Assembly (NCBI GenBank): GCA_963779515.1
Contig: CAVZYN010000018.1
Coordinates: forward strand, 310,001 to 374,000
Direction: 5' to 3'
DNA from: CAVZYN01 sp963779515
GTDB lineage: Bacteria > Pseudomonadota > Alphaproteobacteria > Rhizobiales > Hyphomicrobiaceae
Length of the DNA: 64,000 nt
Both the position numbers and the translations under genes were made by a program. The number at the start of each line of letters is the position of its first letter. Position 1 is the first letter of the stretch. The notes under the pieces are model-generated. The model ran no database searches and had not been told where the DNA came from. It saw nothing but the letters and a program-made list of their open reading frames with translations. Shown here piece after piece: positions 1-7,709 of this stretch.

Positions 1-297
1 GCGTCCATGTGCGTGCCGATCTATCTGCAGGGCCAAAGCAGGATCGCAGCACCTAGTGCCCGCTTCATGTTCCACGAGGTCAAACTCGTCGATCCCATTA
101 CCAAGGAACGCCAGCCCCAGAGCGAACGGCAGAAAGCCGCCAACACGTTTCAATTCCTAGATCTCTACTTTCGTCCGGCAGGCGTTCCGGATGCTTGGAT
201 GAAGGATGTCGCCGTCAAGATCCAGGGGCGCGACTACTGGCGGACCGCAAAGCAGCTGGTGGATGAGAAGGCCGGCATCGTCCAGCAGTTGAACTGA
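1..297 (+). CDS. ClpP-like serine protease, C-terminal part (5' end outside window)
   Basis: The open frame enters from the left edge and stops at 295-297. Its first residues read ASMCVPIYLQGQ and are followed by ARFMFHEV. This matches the ClpP/crotonase-fold protease layout, in which a nucleophilic Ser lies in an A-S-M motif and the catalytic His lies about 25 residues later in a M-x-H motif. Only the last 98 residues are present. The C-terminus is short and ends in QQLN. It may be a ClpP-like or SDH-type membrane protease rather than canonical ClpP, because the usual Gly after SM is Cys here and the residues around the His differ. Neighbouring ssrA and sspB also act in proteolysis, but no operon link is visible. 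Confidence 0.6.
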   Translation, partial: ASMCVPIYLQGQSRIAAPSARFMFHEVKLVDPITKERQPQSERQKAANTFQFLDLYFRPAGVPDAWMKDVAVKIQGRDYWRTAKQLVDEKAGIVQQLN

Positions 298-309
298 GGC
301 GAAGAAGAA

Positions 310-335
310 GAGGGGCCACCGGTGGGCAGCCCCTC
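310..335. terminator. Hairpin between convergent genes
   Basis: A 7-bp stem (GAGGGGC / GCCCCTC) lies between the stop of the ClpP-like gene and the stop of the minus-strand gene. There is no strong T run on either side, so termination is plausible but weak. Confidence 0.35.
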
Positions 336-362
336 AAGTGATTGGATCTCACGAGATCCGAC

Positions 363-995
363 TTACCACCATCCGCGCGACCAACCCCAGTGGCGGCGTG
401 GCGAACGGCCCTCGCGATCATGCGTTTCCTGTTGGATGTGGCGCTCTGCGTCGGCCTGGGCGCGACGGATCTGGATGCGTTCGTCGTGGGTGACGCGGCC
501 ATCGGCTTTTGCGCGCTGCTCCAAATCGTCGATGCGGTCCTGCTCGGCGCGCAGCTGCGCGTATTCGCCGCCCGTCAGCGAACCGTTGCGGCGGCCGCGT
601 TCAATCGCATGCTCCTGATGGGCTTCGCGGGCATCGATGCCGGGCGTCCGCGTCGAGAACCAGCGATCGGAAAACTGCGGGCGCGATGGCGCGGCGGCGA
701 CCGGGCGGTTGGGCTGCACCAGGGTCGTCGTGGTTGTAGTCGCGGCAGCCGCGGGCTGTTGGGTCGTAACGGTCTGGTTGCTGCCACGGGTGCCGGCCTG
801 CGCTGCGCCGGTACGGCCAGCGCCCTGTCCGGCGCCCTGACCCTGTCGGCCTTGTCCTTGCCCAGCTTGCCCCTGTGCTGCAGTCTGGCCATCGCGGCGG
901 CCGCCGCGCATGGTGGCATCTTGAGCCGAGACTTCACCGGCGAGAAGCGCGACTGCGGCGAGTGCCAATCCGGCGGTTGCGAGTGTGCGTGTCAT
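363..995 (-). CDS. Secreted low-complexity protein with charged C-terminal helical domain
   Basis: 210 residues. The start is placed at ATG 995 because MTRTLATAGLALAAVALLAG is a clean signal peptide ending at about VSAQ; a longer upstream frame adds only non-signal sequence. After the signal comes a Gln/Gly/Ala-rich and Thr-rich linker (about residues 30-100). A charged C-terminal segment follows with an E-R-G-R-x-x-G-S-L-T pattern and a RAKADGRVTHDERI motif. This segment type recurs in small secreted proteins of Hyphomicrobiales (family recollection); its function is unknown. The product is probably periplasmic. Confidence 0.7.
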   Translation of the reverse strand: MTRTLATAGLALAAVALLAGEVSAQDATMRGGRRDGQTAAQGQAGQGQGRQGQGAGQGAGRTGAAQAGTRGSNQTVTTQQPAAAATTTTTTLVQPNRPVAAAPSRPQFSDRWFSTRTPGIDAREAHQEHAIERGRRNGSLTGGEYAQLRAEQDRIDDLEQRAKADGRVTHDERIQIRRAQADAERHIQQETHDREGRSPRRHWGWSRGWW

Positions 996-1100
996 TGTTG
1001 CGTCCCTTAAAGGAGGTAACCCGTTCGGGTTGTTGGGACGGTTATGACGCAGCAGTGTTGAACCCACTCTGAACCCGATCAGCAGCTGGCGTTCATGAAC

Positions 1101-1211
1101 TCAAGTGCCGCCGAACTCTTGACGCACGTAGATAATGGTCATCAGCAGCGTCAAAATGACGAGGACGCGCAGGATCTCTGTCGTCAGGGCGTAAAGGAAG
1201 CGATCGCGCAT
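1101..1211 (-). CDS. 36-residue single-pass membrane protein downstream of sspB
   Basis: A short frame starts with ATG 1211 and has a strong Shine-Dalgarno (GGAGGTGGCC directly before ATG). The product starts MRDRFLYALTTEIL and continues with a hydrophobic helix, VLVILTLLMTIIYV, before a short polar tail ending EFGGT. It lies 31 nt downstream of the sspB stop on the same strand, so it is probably co-transcribed with sspB. I do not recognise a family. The perfect ribosome binding site and clean membrane helix argue that it is real despite its size. Confidence 0.6.
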   Translation of the reverse strand: MRDRFLYALTTEILRVLVILTLLMTIIYVRQEFGGT

Positions 1212-1242
1212 GGCCACCTCCTGATCGGGCCGAGCGAGGCCC

Positions 1243-1956
1243 CTACTTCTTACGGAACTGATCGAGGCTCACGATCTTTGTATCAGCGGGCTTGGCGTCT
1301 GCTGGAGCGTCCGAGGTGCCGGGCTTGGCCGGCGCCGGTTGCGGCACCGAGGCGACCGGCTTCAGGACCGGCCGTGGCGCCGCCGGTTTTTCAGCCGGCG
1401 GTGGCACTTTCGTTTCTTGTTTTGTGTCTTGCTTCACGCGGCGTACGGGCTTGCGCTTTTCGGTGCGCTCGAGCATGCCCTGGACGCCAGCGGAATCATT
1501 GCGCCCCGCCTTCGATCCGCCCATCTCGCTGTCATCCAGCGCGTCGTCGTCCGAATCCTCGGCCCCCTTCAGACGCACCGAAGAATTGGCGCCGAAATCA
1601 GCGTCCTCGAATTGCAGTGCGTACGGCACGCTCGGATCGTAAAAAATCTTGATGGCGGTGTAAGGAATCGAGAGCCGCTCCGGAATAGCGTCGAACGTCA
1701 GCTTCACCTCGAACTTGTCATCCGCGACGATCAGATCCCAAAAGCGATGCTGCAAGACGATCGTCATCTTGTCGCGGTACTTCTCCTTCAGTCGCTTCGA
1801 AATCGAAACGCCCGGCGCATCGGTCTTGAACTCGATGTAGAAGTGATGCTCGCCCGGCAAGCCGGTCTTGACGACCTGCATGAGCACCGCGCGCACCACC
1901 CCGCGCATCGCGTTCTGCGCGATTGCCTCATAGTCGATGGTGCCTTGCTCGGTCAT
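1243..1956 (-). CDS. sspB: SspB, ClpXP adaptor for ssrA-tagged proteins (alpha type)
   Basis: 237 residues. The N-terminal domain (about 1-125) has the alpha-type SspB pattern: MRGVVRAVL, GEHHFYIEF and MTIVLQHRFWDL. In this family it binds the ssrA tag. A disordered acidic and Pro/Ala-rich linker follows. The protein ends in IVSLDQFRKK, which fits the short C-terminal ClpX-docking peptide of SspB proteins. The adaptor delivers tmRNA-tagged polypeptides to ClpXP in the cytosol. The tmRNA gene itself lies immediately upstream on the same strand, and a 36-residue membrane protein lies immediately downstream. Two GTGATCAC repeats lie 20-41 nt upstream of the start and may be regulatory. Confidence 0.93.
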   Translation of the reverse strand: MTEQGTIDYEAIAQNAMRGVVRAVLMQVVKTGLPGEHHFYIEFKTDAPGVSISKRLKEKYRDKMTIVLQHRFWDLIVADDKFEVKLTFDAIPERLSIPYTAIKIFYDPSVPYALQFEDADFGANSSVRLKGAEDSDDDALDDSEMGGSKAGRNDSAGVQGMLERTEKRKPVRRVKQDTKQETKVPPPAEKPAAPRPVLKPVASVPQPAPAKPGTSDAPADAKPADTKIVSLDQFRKK

Positions 1957-1976
1957 CTGCCCGCCAACCCCACGAT

Positions 1977-1997
1977 GTGATCACAGTATGTGATCAC
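1977..1997. repeat. Pair of GTGATCAC palindromes upstream of sspB
   Basis: GTGATCAC occurs at 1977-1984 and 1990-1997, 13 bp centre to centre, between ssrA and the sspB start. A third copy lies at 3699-3706, about 85 bp before thyA. The layout would suit a dimeric regulator acting on sspB, but no factor can be named. Confidence 0.45.
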
Positions 1998-2004
1998 CGA
2001 ATTC

Positions 2005-2337
2005 AGTGGGGGGCTTCTGTTGCCCGGAGCCCCCCGATCCGCGCCTGCCGTGGCTAGACGTCAGGACTTGAGTTTAGGCTTCTCGCGCTGCATCACGCAG
2101 CGAGAGCGGCCTCAGCATAGTTGTCATTTGCAACTATTCTGGTGACCCGATAACGGCGGTATCATGCCGGGCAAAAGCGCACCCTTTACACCCTCGTCAA
2201 TCCTATTTCGCCCCCATCAGATGCCGCCTGCCGACAAGTGTCAGCGGCGGCATGTGGTGGAGGCGCCGGGTACCGCCCCCGGGTCCGAAAGGCTTATTAC
2301 GATGTCCATTTATCGCCATAGCCGGACGAATCCGGCA
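2005..2337 (-). ncRNA. ssrA: Two-piece (permuted) tmRNA, alphaproteobacterial type
   Basis: Read on the minus strand, the acceptor piece runs from about 2337 to the CCA at 2257-2255. It opens with a GCCGGA-TTCG-TCCGGC hairpin and has the TTTCGGACCCGGG segment and T-arm. After a 39-nt spacer (2254-2216) the coding piece starts at 2215 with GGGGGCGAAATAGGATTGAC. The 5' GGGGGCG pairs with CGCCTCC of the 3' end (7 bp, one G-U), forming the tRNA-like acceptor stem. The tag frame starts at resume codon GCA (2131-2129), reads ANDNYAEAALAA and stops at TGA (2095-2093). The loop of the T-arm (GGCGGTA) is non-canonical. A hairpin at 2008-2035 probably marks the 3' end of the coding piece. The outer ends are estimates. 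TATATT at 2348-2343 could be the -10 element. Confidence 0.93.
2093..2131 (-). other. tmRNA tag reading frame
   Basis: Resume codon GCA followed by AAT GAC AAC TAT GCT GAG GCC GCT CTC GCT GCG TGA gives the degradation tag ANDNYAEAALAA. The terminal LAA is what ClpX recognises, and the N-terminal part fits the SspB-contacting region of alphaproteobacterial tags (family knowledge). Confidence 0.9.
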
Positions 2338-2445
2338 GAACTAATATATGCGTTCTCCAAAGCAAAAAAAAGGTTGCTGATCGGAGTGTTGGCTCGGCAA
2401 CGCGCTGAATTGGCGAAGTTCTGTGCCGTATCCAGAGGTTAACGG

Positions 2446-3186
2446 ATGAAGCAAAGCCAGTTTTTCGGCCCGCCGGGCTTTCGCGCGCGCTCACCCTGGC
2501 GGCCTTGGTCCGCGATCGCGGCGACCGCCTTGATCGTTGTTTCGGCGATCGTTGTGTCGGCCATGGTCGCCCGCAGCGTAGCGCTGCAGCTTGGCGTATC
2601 GGCGACGGGCGATGTCGTCATATTGCTGGCGACGCTGCTGACCTGGCAGGCAGTCACGATACTCGGGACGGTGATGGCGTGTCGTGTCAAGGACGGCACT
2701 GTCGCCGAGGCTTTGGCAATGACCCCACCGGCGCGGGGCCCTGCGGACTATGCAGCCTCCCTCGCGCTGGTTCTCGCCGCGCTCGCGCTCTTCAATCTGG
2801 TCCTTTGGGGCGTCTTCGGCCACGACATCACAGCAGACCTCAAGACTTTTGCCGAGCCCGCTCGATCGAGCTATTGGCTACTCGCGCTTCTGACGGTCGG
2901 GATCGGCGCGCCTGTTGCGGAAGAGCTTCTGTTTCGCGGGTTTATGCTGTCTGCTCTGGCGCAGACCCGGTTGGGATTTTCTGGGGCGGCGCTGGTGTCC
3001 AACACCATTTGGACGCTGTTGCACGCTGGTTATACGCCTATCGGCATCGTCGAAGTCTTCGCCATCGGCGCGCTGTTTTCTTGGATCGTTTGGCGCACGG
3101 GGAGCGTCCGCGTCACCATCTTCTGCCACGCGCTTTATAACAGCGCACTTGTAATCGCCCTTCGCTTTCTCCCACTGCCGGTTTGA
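2446..3186 (+). CDS. CPBP-family intramembrane metalloprotease (CAAX-like)
   Basis: 246 residues. A membrane protein with several hydrophobic helices. The family motif 1 is present as APVAEELLFRGFM (E-E-x-x-x-R). A second motif with a conserved His appears near the C-terminus as TIFCHALYNS. The CPBP family includes eukaryotic CAAX prenyl proteases and bacterial bacteriocin-immunity or processing proteins; the substrate here is unknown. Start ATG 2446 has GAGG seven bases upstream. It is divergent from ssrA and followed by a strong hairpin at 3206-3239. Confidence 0.85.
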   Translation: MKQSQFFGPPGFRARSPWRPWSAIAATALIVVSAIVVSAMVARSVALQLGVSATGDVVILLATLLTWQAVTILGTVMACRVKDGTVAEALAMTPPARGPADYAASLALVLAALALFNLVLWGVFGHDITADLKTFAEPARSSYWLLALLTVGIGAPVAEELLFRGFMLSALAQTRLGFSGAALVSNTIWTLLHAGYTPIGIVEVFAIGALFSWIVWRTGSVRVTIFCHALYNSALVIALRFLPLPV

Positions 3187-3205
3187 TAAGAGCGCCCGAT
3201 AAAAA

Positions 3206-3239
3206 GAGCCCGTCAGCGCGGGGGGCCGCCGACGGGCTC
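3206..3239 (+). terminator. Strong hairpin downstream of the CPBP gene
   Basis: GAGCCCGTC pairs with GACGGGCTC around a GC-rich loop, 20 nt after the stop. A short A run precedes it, so on the minus strand it would also serve the convergent small gene that ends at 3313. Confidence 0.6.
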
Positions 3240-3312
3240 AGTGGGCGCGGCCGCCCCGTGGGAGGGGACAGTTTAACGGCCGCGCGATGGGGGCAGCGAT
3301 TTGGCAGAGCGG

Positions 3313-3522
3313 TTAGCTGAACAGGGCAATGAGCCCGCCGAAAATCATGATCGGAGCGGCCATCCCGGCGGTGATCGCGACGCGGCGCAGTGGTGACCGT
3401 GGCTCTTGCCGCAGTTCATCGAAGCAGGCGAGGAACCAAGTCACCAGCGGCGCGGACGCGCAATTCGCGACGGCCTGGTCGAAGGTTTGCGTGTTGGGCT
3501 TGAATGAGCGTTCGTCGGTCAT
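3313..3522 (-). CDS. Small protein with C-terminal membrane helix
   Basis: 69 residues from ATG 3522, chosen over an upstream in-frame start because GGAGACGAGCC lies right before it. The N-terminal half is soluble (MTDERSFKPNTQTFDQAV). The C-terminus forms one helix (ITAGMAAPIMIFGGLIALF) that probably anchors it in the inner membrane. No family recognised. It is convergent with the CPBP gene. Confidence 0.55.
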   Translation of the reverse strand: MTDERSFKPNTQTFDQAVANCASAPLVTWFLACFDELRQEPRSPLRRVAITAGMAAPIMIFGGLIALFS

Positions 3523-3698
3523 GGCTCGTCTCCGCAATACGGTGGCCTGAATGAAAGTGGCCGGGTTGCGAAATCACCTTCGTCGATCCGCTTTGGGACC
3601 GCTGTATCCGCGGGAACATCCACGCCACTTGTCTCGAGCCTCAATGGCGCGGGCGTAAAAAATATTCAGTGTCAATGAGATAGGCGAATTCTGACTCA

Positions 3699-3706
3699 GT
3701 GATCAC
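3699..3706. repeat. Third GTGATCAC copy, upstream of thyA
   Basis: Same 8-bp palindrome as the pair in front of sspB. It lies about 85 bp before the thyA start. Confidence 0.3.
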
Positions 3707-3790
3707 GTCTTCGTGAACCTGCCTGTTGCGTTAGTGTGGATTGGCGCGTGGGGCAGCGACGCTCGCCGGGAATCGGCTTAAACTGGGCGC

Positions 3791-4585
3791 ATGCAACAAT
3801 ACCTCGATATCATGCGGCGGGTGCGCGCGCAGGGCGTGCGGAAAACCGACCGCACCGGCACCGGCACGCTCTCTGTGTTTGGCCACCAGATGCGCTTCGA
3901 CTTGGCTGCGGGCTTCCCAATGGTCACGACCAAGAAGCTACATCTCAAATCGATCGTACACGAGCTGCTGTGGTTCCTGCAGGGCGACACCAACATCGCC
4001 TATCTCAAGGCCAACGGCGTCCGCATCTGGGACGAGTGGGCCGACGAGAACGGCGATCTCGGTCCAGTTTACGGCAAGCAATGGCGCTCCTGGGCGGCAC
4101 CCGACGGACGCACCATCGATCAGATCCGCGACGTTCTCGACACGCTGAAGAACAATCCCGATAGCCGCCGCATGATCGTCTCGGCCTGGAACCCGTCTGA
4201 CATCCCGAGCATGGCACTCGCGCCCTGCCATTGCCTGTTCCAGTTCCATGTCGCCGATGGCCGCCTGTCGTGCCAGCTCTATCAGCGCTCAGCCGATGTG
4301 TTCCTTGGAGTGCCGTTCAACATCGCGAGCTACGCGCTGTTGACGCTCATGGTCGCGCAAGTCTCAGGCCTGAAACCCGGCGACTTCGTGCACACGTTCG
4401 GCGACGCACACCTCTACCTGAACCATTTGGAGCAAGCAGATTTACAGCTGCGGCGCACACCGAAAGCTCTGCCCTCACTGACGATCAACCCCGATGTGCG
4501 ATCATTGTTCGATTTCAAATTCGAGGATTTCGTGCTCACCAACTACGCCCCCGATCCGCATATCAAAGCCCCGGTGGCTGTGTGA
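3791..4585 (+). CDS. thyA: Thymidylate synthase
   Basis: 264 residues, the standard short-form length. It converts dUMP and methylene-tetrahydrofolate to dTMP and dihydrofolate in the cytosol. Visible signatures are TDRTGTGTLSVFG near the N-terminus, ELLWFLQGDTNI, the catalytic Cys146 in APCHC, QRSADVFLGVPFNI and the C-terminal KAPVAV. The stop overlaps the GTG start of folA, so the two enzymes of the folate-dTMP cycle are translationally coupled. Confidence 0.97.
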   Translation: MQQYLDIMRRVRAQGVRKTDRTGTGTLSVFGHQMRFDLAAGFPMVTTKKLHLKSIVHELLWFLQGDTNIAYLKANGVRIWDEWADENGDLGPVYGKQWRSWAAPDGRTIDQIRDVLDTLKNNPDSRRMIVSAWNPSDIPSMALAPCHCLFQFHVADGRLSCQLYQRSADVFLGVPFNIASYALLTLMVAQVSGLKPGDFVHTFGDAHLYLNHLEQADLQLRRTPKALPSLTINPDVRSLFDFKFEDFVLTNYAPDPHIKAPVAV

Positions 4586-5100
4586 AAATTCGTATCGCCC
4601 TCATCGTCGCCGCCGCGGAGAACGGCATCATTGGCCGCAACGGCGGCATGCCGTGGCGGATGCCGTCCGATCTGAAGCATTTTCGCGCGATGACGCTGGG
4701 CAAGCCGGTGATCATGGGGCGCAAGACGTTCCAGTCGCTGGGCAAGCCCCTCGACGGTCGCGCCAACCTCGTCGTCACACGTGATGCAGCGTTCAAGGCC
4801 GATGGCATCGAAACCTTCCCCGATCTGGCCAAGGCGATCAACCGTGCGCGCGAGATCGCGGCCGAAACCGGCGCCGTCGAGATCATGGTGATCGGCGGCG
4901 GCGAAATCTATCGCGCGGCGCTGCCTCTCGCCAGCCGCGTTTACCTCACGCGCATCCAGGCCCGCCCGCAAGGCGATGCCTCATTCCCGGATCTGGCGTC
5001 CGCCGATTGGCAGGAAACGTCGCATCAACCCTTGATCACGGGGCCAAAGGACGACCACGGCGCCGACGTGCTGGTGCTGGACCGCCGCCGCGGCATCTGA
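4582..5100 (+). CDS. folA: Dihydrofolate reductase
   Basis: 172 residues. The start is GTG 4582, inside the thyA stop (GTGA overlap). The frame is open upstream, but the DHFR fold begins at KIRIALIVAAAENGIIGRNG. Other signatures are MPWRMPSDLKHF, MGRKTFQSLGKPL and the NADPH-binding VIGGGEIYRAALP. The enzyme regenerates tetrahydrofolate from the dihydrofolate made by ThyA. Confidence 0.96.
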   Translation: MKIRIALIVAAAENGIIGRNGGMPWRMPSDLKHFRAMTLGKPVIMGRKTFQSLGKPLDGRANLVVTRDAAFKADGIETFPDLAKAINRAREIAAETGAVEIMVIGGGEIYRAALPLASRVYLTRIQARPQGDASFPDLASADWQETSHQPLITGPKDDHGADVLVLDRRRGI

Positions 5101-5151
5101 GAAAGACCTCTTGAAACAGTTGGTTGCGCCACCACCTTAATCGGGATCGGT

Positions 5152-5180
5152 TTGCGCAGCCCGACCTGCTATCCTATAAG
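5152..5180 (+). promoter_or_regulatory. Putative housekeeping promoter of hflKC
   Basis: TTGCGC (5152-5157), a 17-bp spacer, then TATAAG (5175-5180). The start codon of hflK follows about 150 nt later, leaving a long leader. Confidence 0.35.
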
Positions 5181-5328
5181 CTGCGCCGTGGACCCCGGCC
5201 GACACGTGTTTTCTCCGAAGCCTCAGTCTTGCTGCCAATGCAGAAACGGATACAACCCGTCTCTGATGAGCGAGATGTGCGCGGCGCGACATGTTGGGCC
5301 GACAAAAAGAGCAGCAAAGGGCTGATCA

Positions 5329-6519
5329 ATGCCTTGGAATAATCAGAGCGGCGGCGGCGGTGGTGGCGGCGGCAACAATCCCTGGGGGAAGGGCGGCGGC
5401 GGTGGCGGCCCGTGGGGGCAAGGCCCGGCAGGCGGCGGCAGCGGGGGCGGTGGCAGTGGCGGCGGCGGTCAAAAACCGGATCTCGAGGATCTGATCAAGC
5501 GCAGCCAAGAACGCTTTAAGCAGATGGGCGGCGGCGGCGGCCTGCCAGGTCCGCTGGCTTTCATTTTAGGTGGCCTTCTCCTCGCATTCGCCGCGTTCTA
5601 CGCGTTCTCTTATCGGGTCAATCCCGATGAACTCGGCGTTGTGATGCGTTTCGGCGAGTTCGTCCGCCAGCAGCCGCCTGGACTGCATTTCCGCCTCCCC
5701 TACCCCATCGAGGAGGTGCGTCTGCCGAAGGTGACACGCCAGAACACAATTGATATCGGATTTCGATCTGCGGCCTCCACACGGCGCGGCAGCCCGACCG
5801 GCACCGATATTCCGGAAGAAAGCCTGATGCTGACGGGCGACGAGAACATCGTCGATGTCGACTTCGTCGTCTATTGGCGCATCCGCACGGACAAGGATCC
5901 CAAGAGCGGCAAGCCTGGCGTCGAACAGTTCCTCTTCAACATTCACAACCCGGATTTGACGGTCAAGGAAGTGGCCGAAAGCGCCATGCGCGAAATCGTC
6001 GGTCAGTTGGCGATCCAGCGCATTCTCACCGAAGGCCGTCAAAAGATCGAAGAAGACGTGCGCAAGCTTATGCAGGATGTGCTCGAACTCTACGGCAGCG
6101 GCATTCGCATCGACAGCATCACGCTTCAGAAGGTCGATCCACCCGCACAGGTGATCGACAGCTTCCGCGACGTGCAAGCCGCGCGCGCCGACAAGGAGCG
6201 CCTCCAGAACGAAGCAACGACCTACGCCAATCGCATCGTTCCGGAAGCACGCGGCGAAGCCGAACGCATTCTCCAAGGTGCCGAAGGCTACAAGCAGCAG
6301 ACGGTCGCCGAGGCCACCGGTCAGGCGGCCCGCTTCCTCAAGGTATTCGAGGAATACAAGAAGGCGCCCGAAGTGACGCGCAACCGCATGTTCTATGAGA
6401 CCATGGAACGCGTCATGGGCGGCACGGACAAAATCATCATCGACGGAAAGAGTGGGCAGGGTGTCGTGCCGTTCTTGCCGCTCGATCAGTTGCAACGCAA
6501 GAAAGAGGGGGCAAACTGA
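5329..6519 (+). CDS. hflK: HflK, FtsH-modulating membrane protease subunit
   Basis: 396 residues. A long Gly-rich N-terminus (MPWNNQSGGGG, about residues 1-55) is typical for HflK. It is followed by one membrane helix (LAFILGGLLLAFAAFYAFSY, about 75-95) and an SPFH/band 7 domain (PDELGVVMRFGEFV onwards). The HflKC complex surrounds FtsH and controls its access to membrane substrates. The stop overlaps the hflC start (TGATG). Confidence 0.96.
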   Translation: MPWNNQSGGGGGGGGNNPWGKGGGGGGPWGQGPAGGGSGGGGSGGGGQKPDLEDLIKRSQERFKQMGGGGGLPGPLAFILGGLLLAFAAFYAFSYRVNPDELGVVMRFGEFVRQQPPGLHFRLPYPIEEVRLPKVTRQNTIDIGFRSAASTRRGSPTGTDIPEESLMLTGDENIVDVDFVVYWRIRTDKDPKSGKPGVEQFLFNIHNPDLTVKEVAESAMREIVGQLAIQRILTEGRQKIEEDVRKLMQDVLELYGSGIRIDSITLQKVDPPAQVIDSFRDVQAARADKERLQNEATTYANRIVPEARGEAERILQGAEGYKQQTVAEATGQAARFLKVFEEYKKAPEVTRNRMFYETMERVMGGTDKIIIDGKSGQGVVPFLPLDQLQRKKEGAN

Positions 6520-7406
6520 TGCGCTTCCTGATCGCAAGCCTCCTCGTCGCAACCGGCATCGCCGCCGCAGTATCCTACCTCTCGTTTTTCGTGGTTCATC
6601 AGAACGAGCAGGCGATCGTTCTGCGGTTCGGCGACCCTGTCGAAGTCATCAAAACGCCGGGCCTCAAGTTCAAGTATCCCGTGATCGATACGGTCGAGTA
6701 CTTCGACAAGCGCATCCTCGATCTTGAAACGGAAAAGCAGGAAGTCACTGCCACCGACCAGAAGCGCGTCGTTGTCGATGCCTTCACGCGCTACCGCATC
6801 ACCGATCCGCTGAAATTCTATCAGTTGGTGCGCACCGACACGCGCGTGCGTCAAACGCTCGGGCCGATCATCGAGTCGTCGCTGCGCCGCGTCCTCGGGG
6901 GTGTCTCCTTCCAGGCCGTCGTGAAAGACCGGCGCGAGGAGCTGATGAAAATCATCGCCAAGCAGGTCAACGAAGAAGGCAAGGACTACGGTCTCGAAGT
7001 CGTCGACGTCCGCATCAAGCGCGCCGACTTGCCGAGCCAGAACTCGCAAAGCGTGTTCGAGCGCATGCGGTCCGAGCGCCAGCGCGAAGCCGCCGAGTTC
7101 CGCGCCGAAGGGGCGGCAGCCGCCAATCGCATCAAGGCAACGGCCGATCGCGAGTCGACCGTCATCCGGGCCGAGGCCACCAAGAAAGGCGAACTGATGC
7201 GCGGCGACGGCGATGCCGAACGAAATCGCGTCTTCGCCGATGCCTTCGGGCGTGATCAGGACTTCTTCGGCTTCTACCGGTCGATGCAGGCCTATGAGCA
7301 GGGCTTCAAGTCCGGCGACACACGCATGCTTTTGTCGCCCGATAGTGAGTTCTTCCGCTACTTCCAGAACCCGAACGGATTGCGGACGCCCCTACCCAAG
7401 CAATGA
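6519..7406 (+). CDS. hflC: HflC, FtsH-modulating membrane protease subunit
   Basis: 295 residues. An N-terminal helix (FLIASLLVATGIAAAVSYLS) is followed by a band 7 domain (NEQAIVLRFGDPVEVI) and a coiled region rich in Glu/Arg/Ala (about 180-235). It is the partner of HflK. Its stop overlaps the start of a DUF2065 frame (ATGA). Confidence 0.96.
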   Translation: MRFLIASLLVATGIAAAVSYLSFFVVHQNEQAIVLRFGDPVEVIKTPGLKFKYPVIDTVEYFDKRILDLETEKQEVTATDQKRVVVDAFTRYRITDPLKFYQLVRTDTRVRQTLGPIIESSLRRVLGGVSFQAVVKDRREELMKIIAKQVNEEGKDYGLEVVDVRIKRADLPSQNSQSVFERMRSERQREAAEFRAEGAAAANRIKATADRESTVIRAEATKKGELMRGDGDAERNRVFADAFGRDQDFFGFYRSMQAYEQGFKSGDTRMLLSPDSEFFRYFQNPNGLRTPLPKQ

Positions 7407-7588
7407 CGGACCTCGTTGTCGCGATTGGCCTTGTTCTGGTGATCTAGGGCCTGTTGTGGGCCCTCGCGCCGAACTTGGCGACCCGAATGCTCGAGACCAT
7501 CGCGAGTCTGCCCGAGCACTATGTGCGCCAAACCGCGTTGATGACGATCGCGGCCGGAGTTTTTATCGTCTGGTTCGTGCGCGGCTGA
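7403..7588 (+). pseudogene. DUF2065 small membrane protein gene with internal TAG
   Basis: The frame starts at ATG 7403 overlapping the hflC stop and would encode 61 residues: MTDLVVAIGLVLVI, then TAG at 7445-7447, then GLLWALAPNLATRML and a second helix ending WFVRG. DUF2065 proteins commonly follow hflC. The residue at the stop is usually Glu (GAG), one base from TAG. The rest of the frame is intact, so this is either a recent nonsense mutation or a sequencing error. There is no degP behind it, although one often follows in relatives. Confidence 0.75.
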
Positions 7589-7709
7589 GCGGGCGCTCGC
7601 CGGAATCGGCGGCTTGGCCTTCCACCTTCGAGCGTATAAAGTCCTGCTATTGCGGCCCCGGCTGCAACCTTCATTCCAGAAGCATCGCGTAGCATCAAGG
7701 AGATCCCCC

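Noticed and set aside
2164..2442. 92-residue plus-strand reading frame
   Set aside because: It lies antisense to the tmRNA, has no motif or ribosome binding site, and is explained by the RNA gene.
7589..7709. degP gene expected after hflC-DUF2065
   Set aside because: The gap is too short and a peroxiredoxin follows directly; no DegP motif is present in the window.
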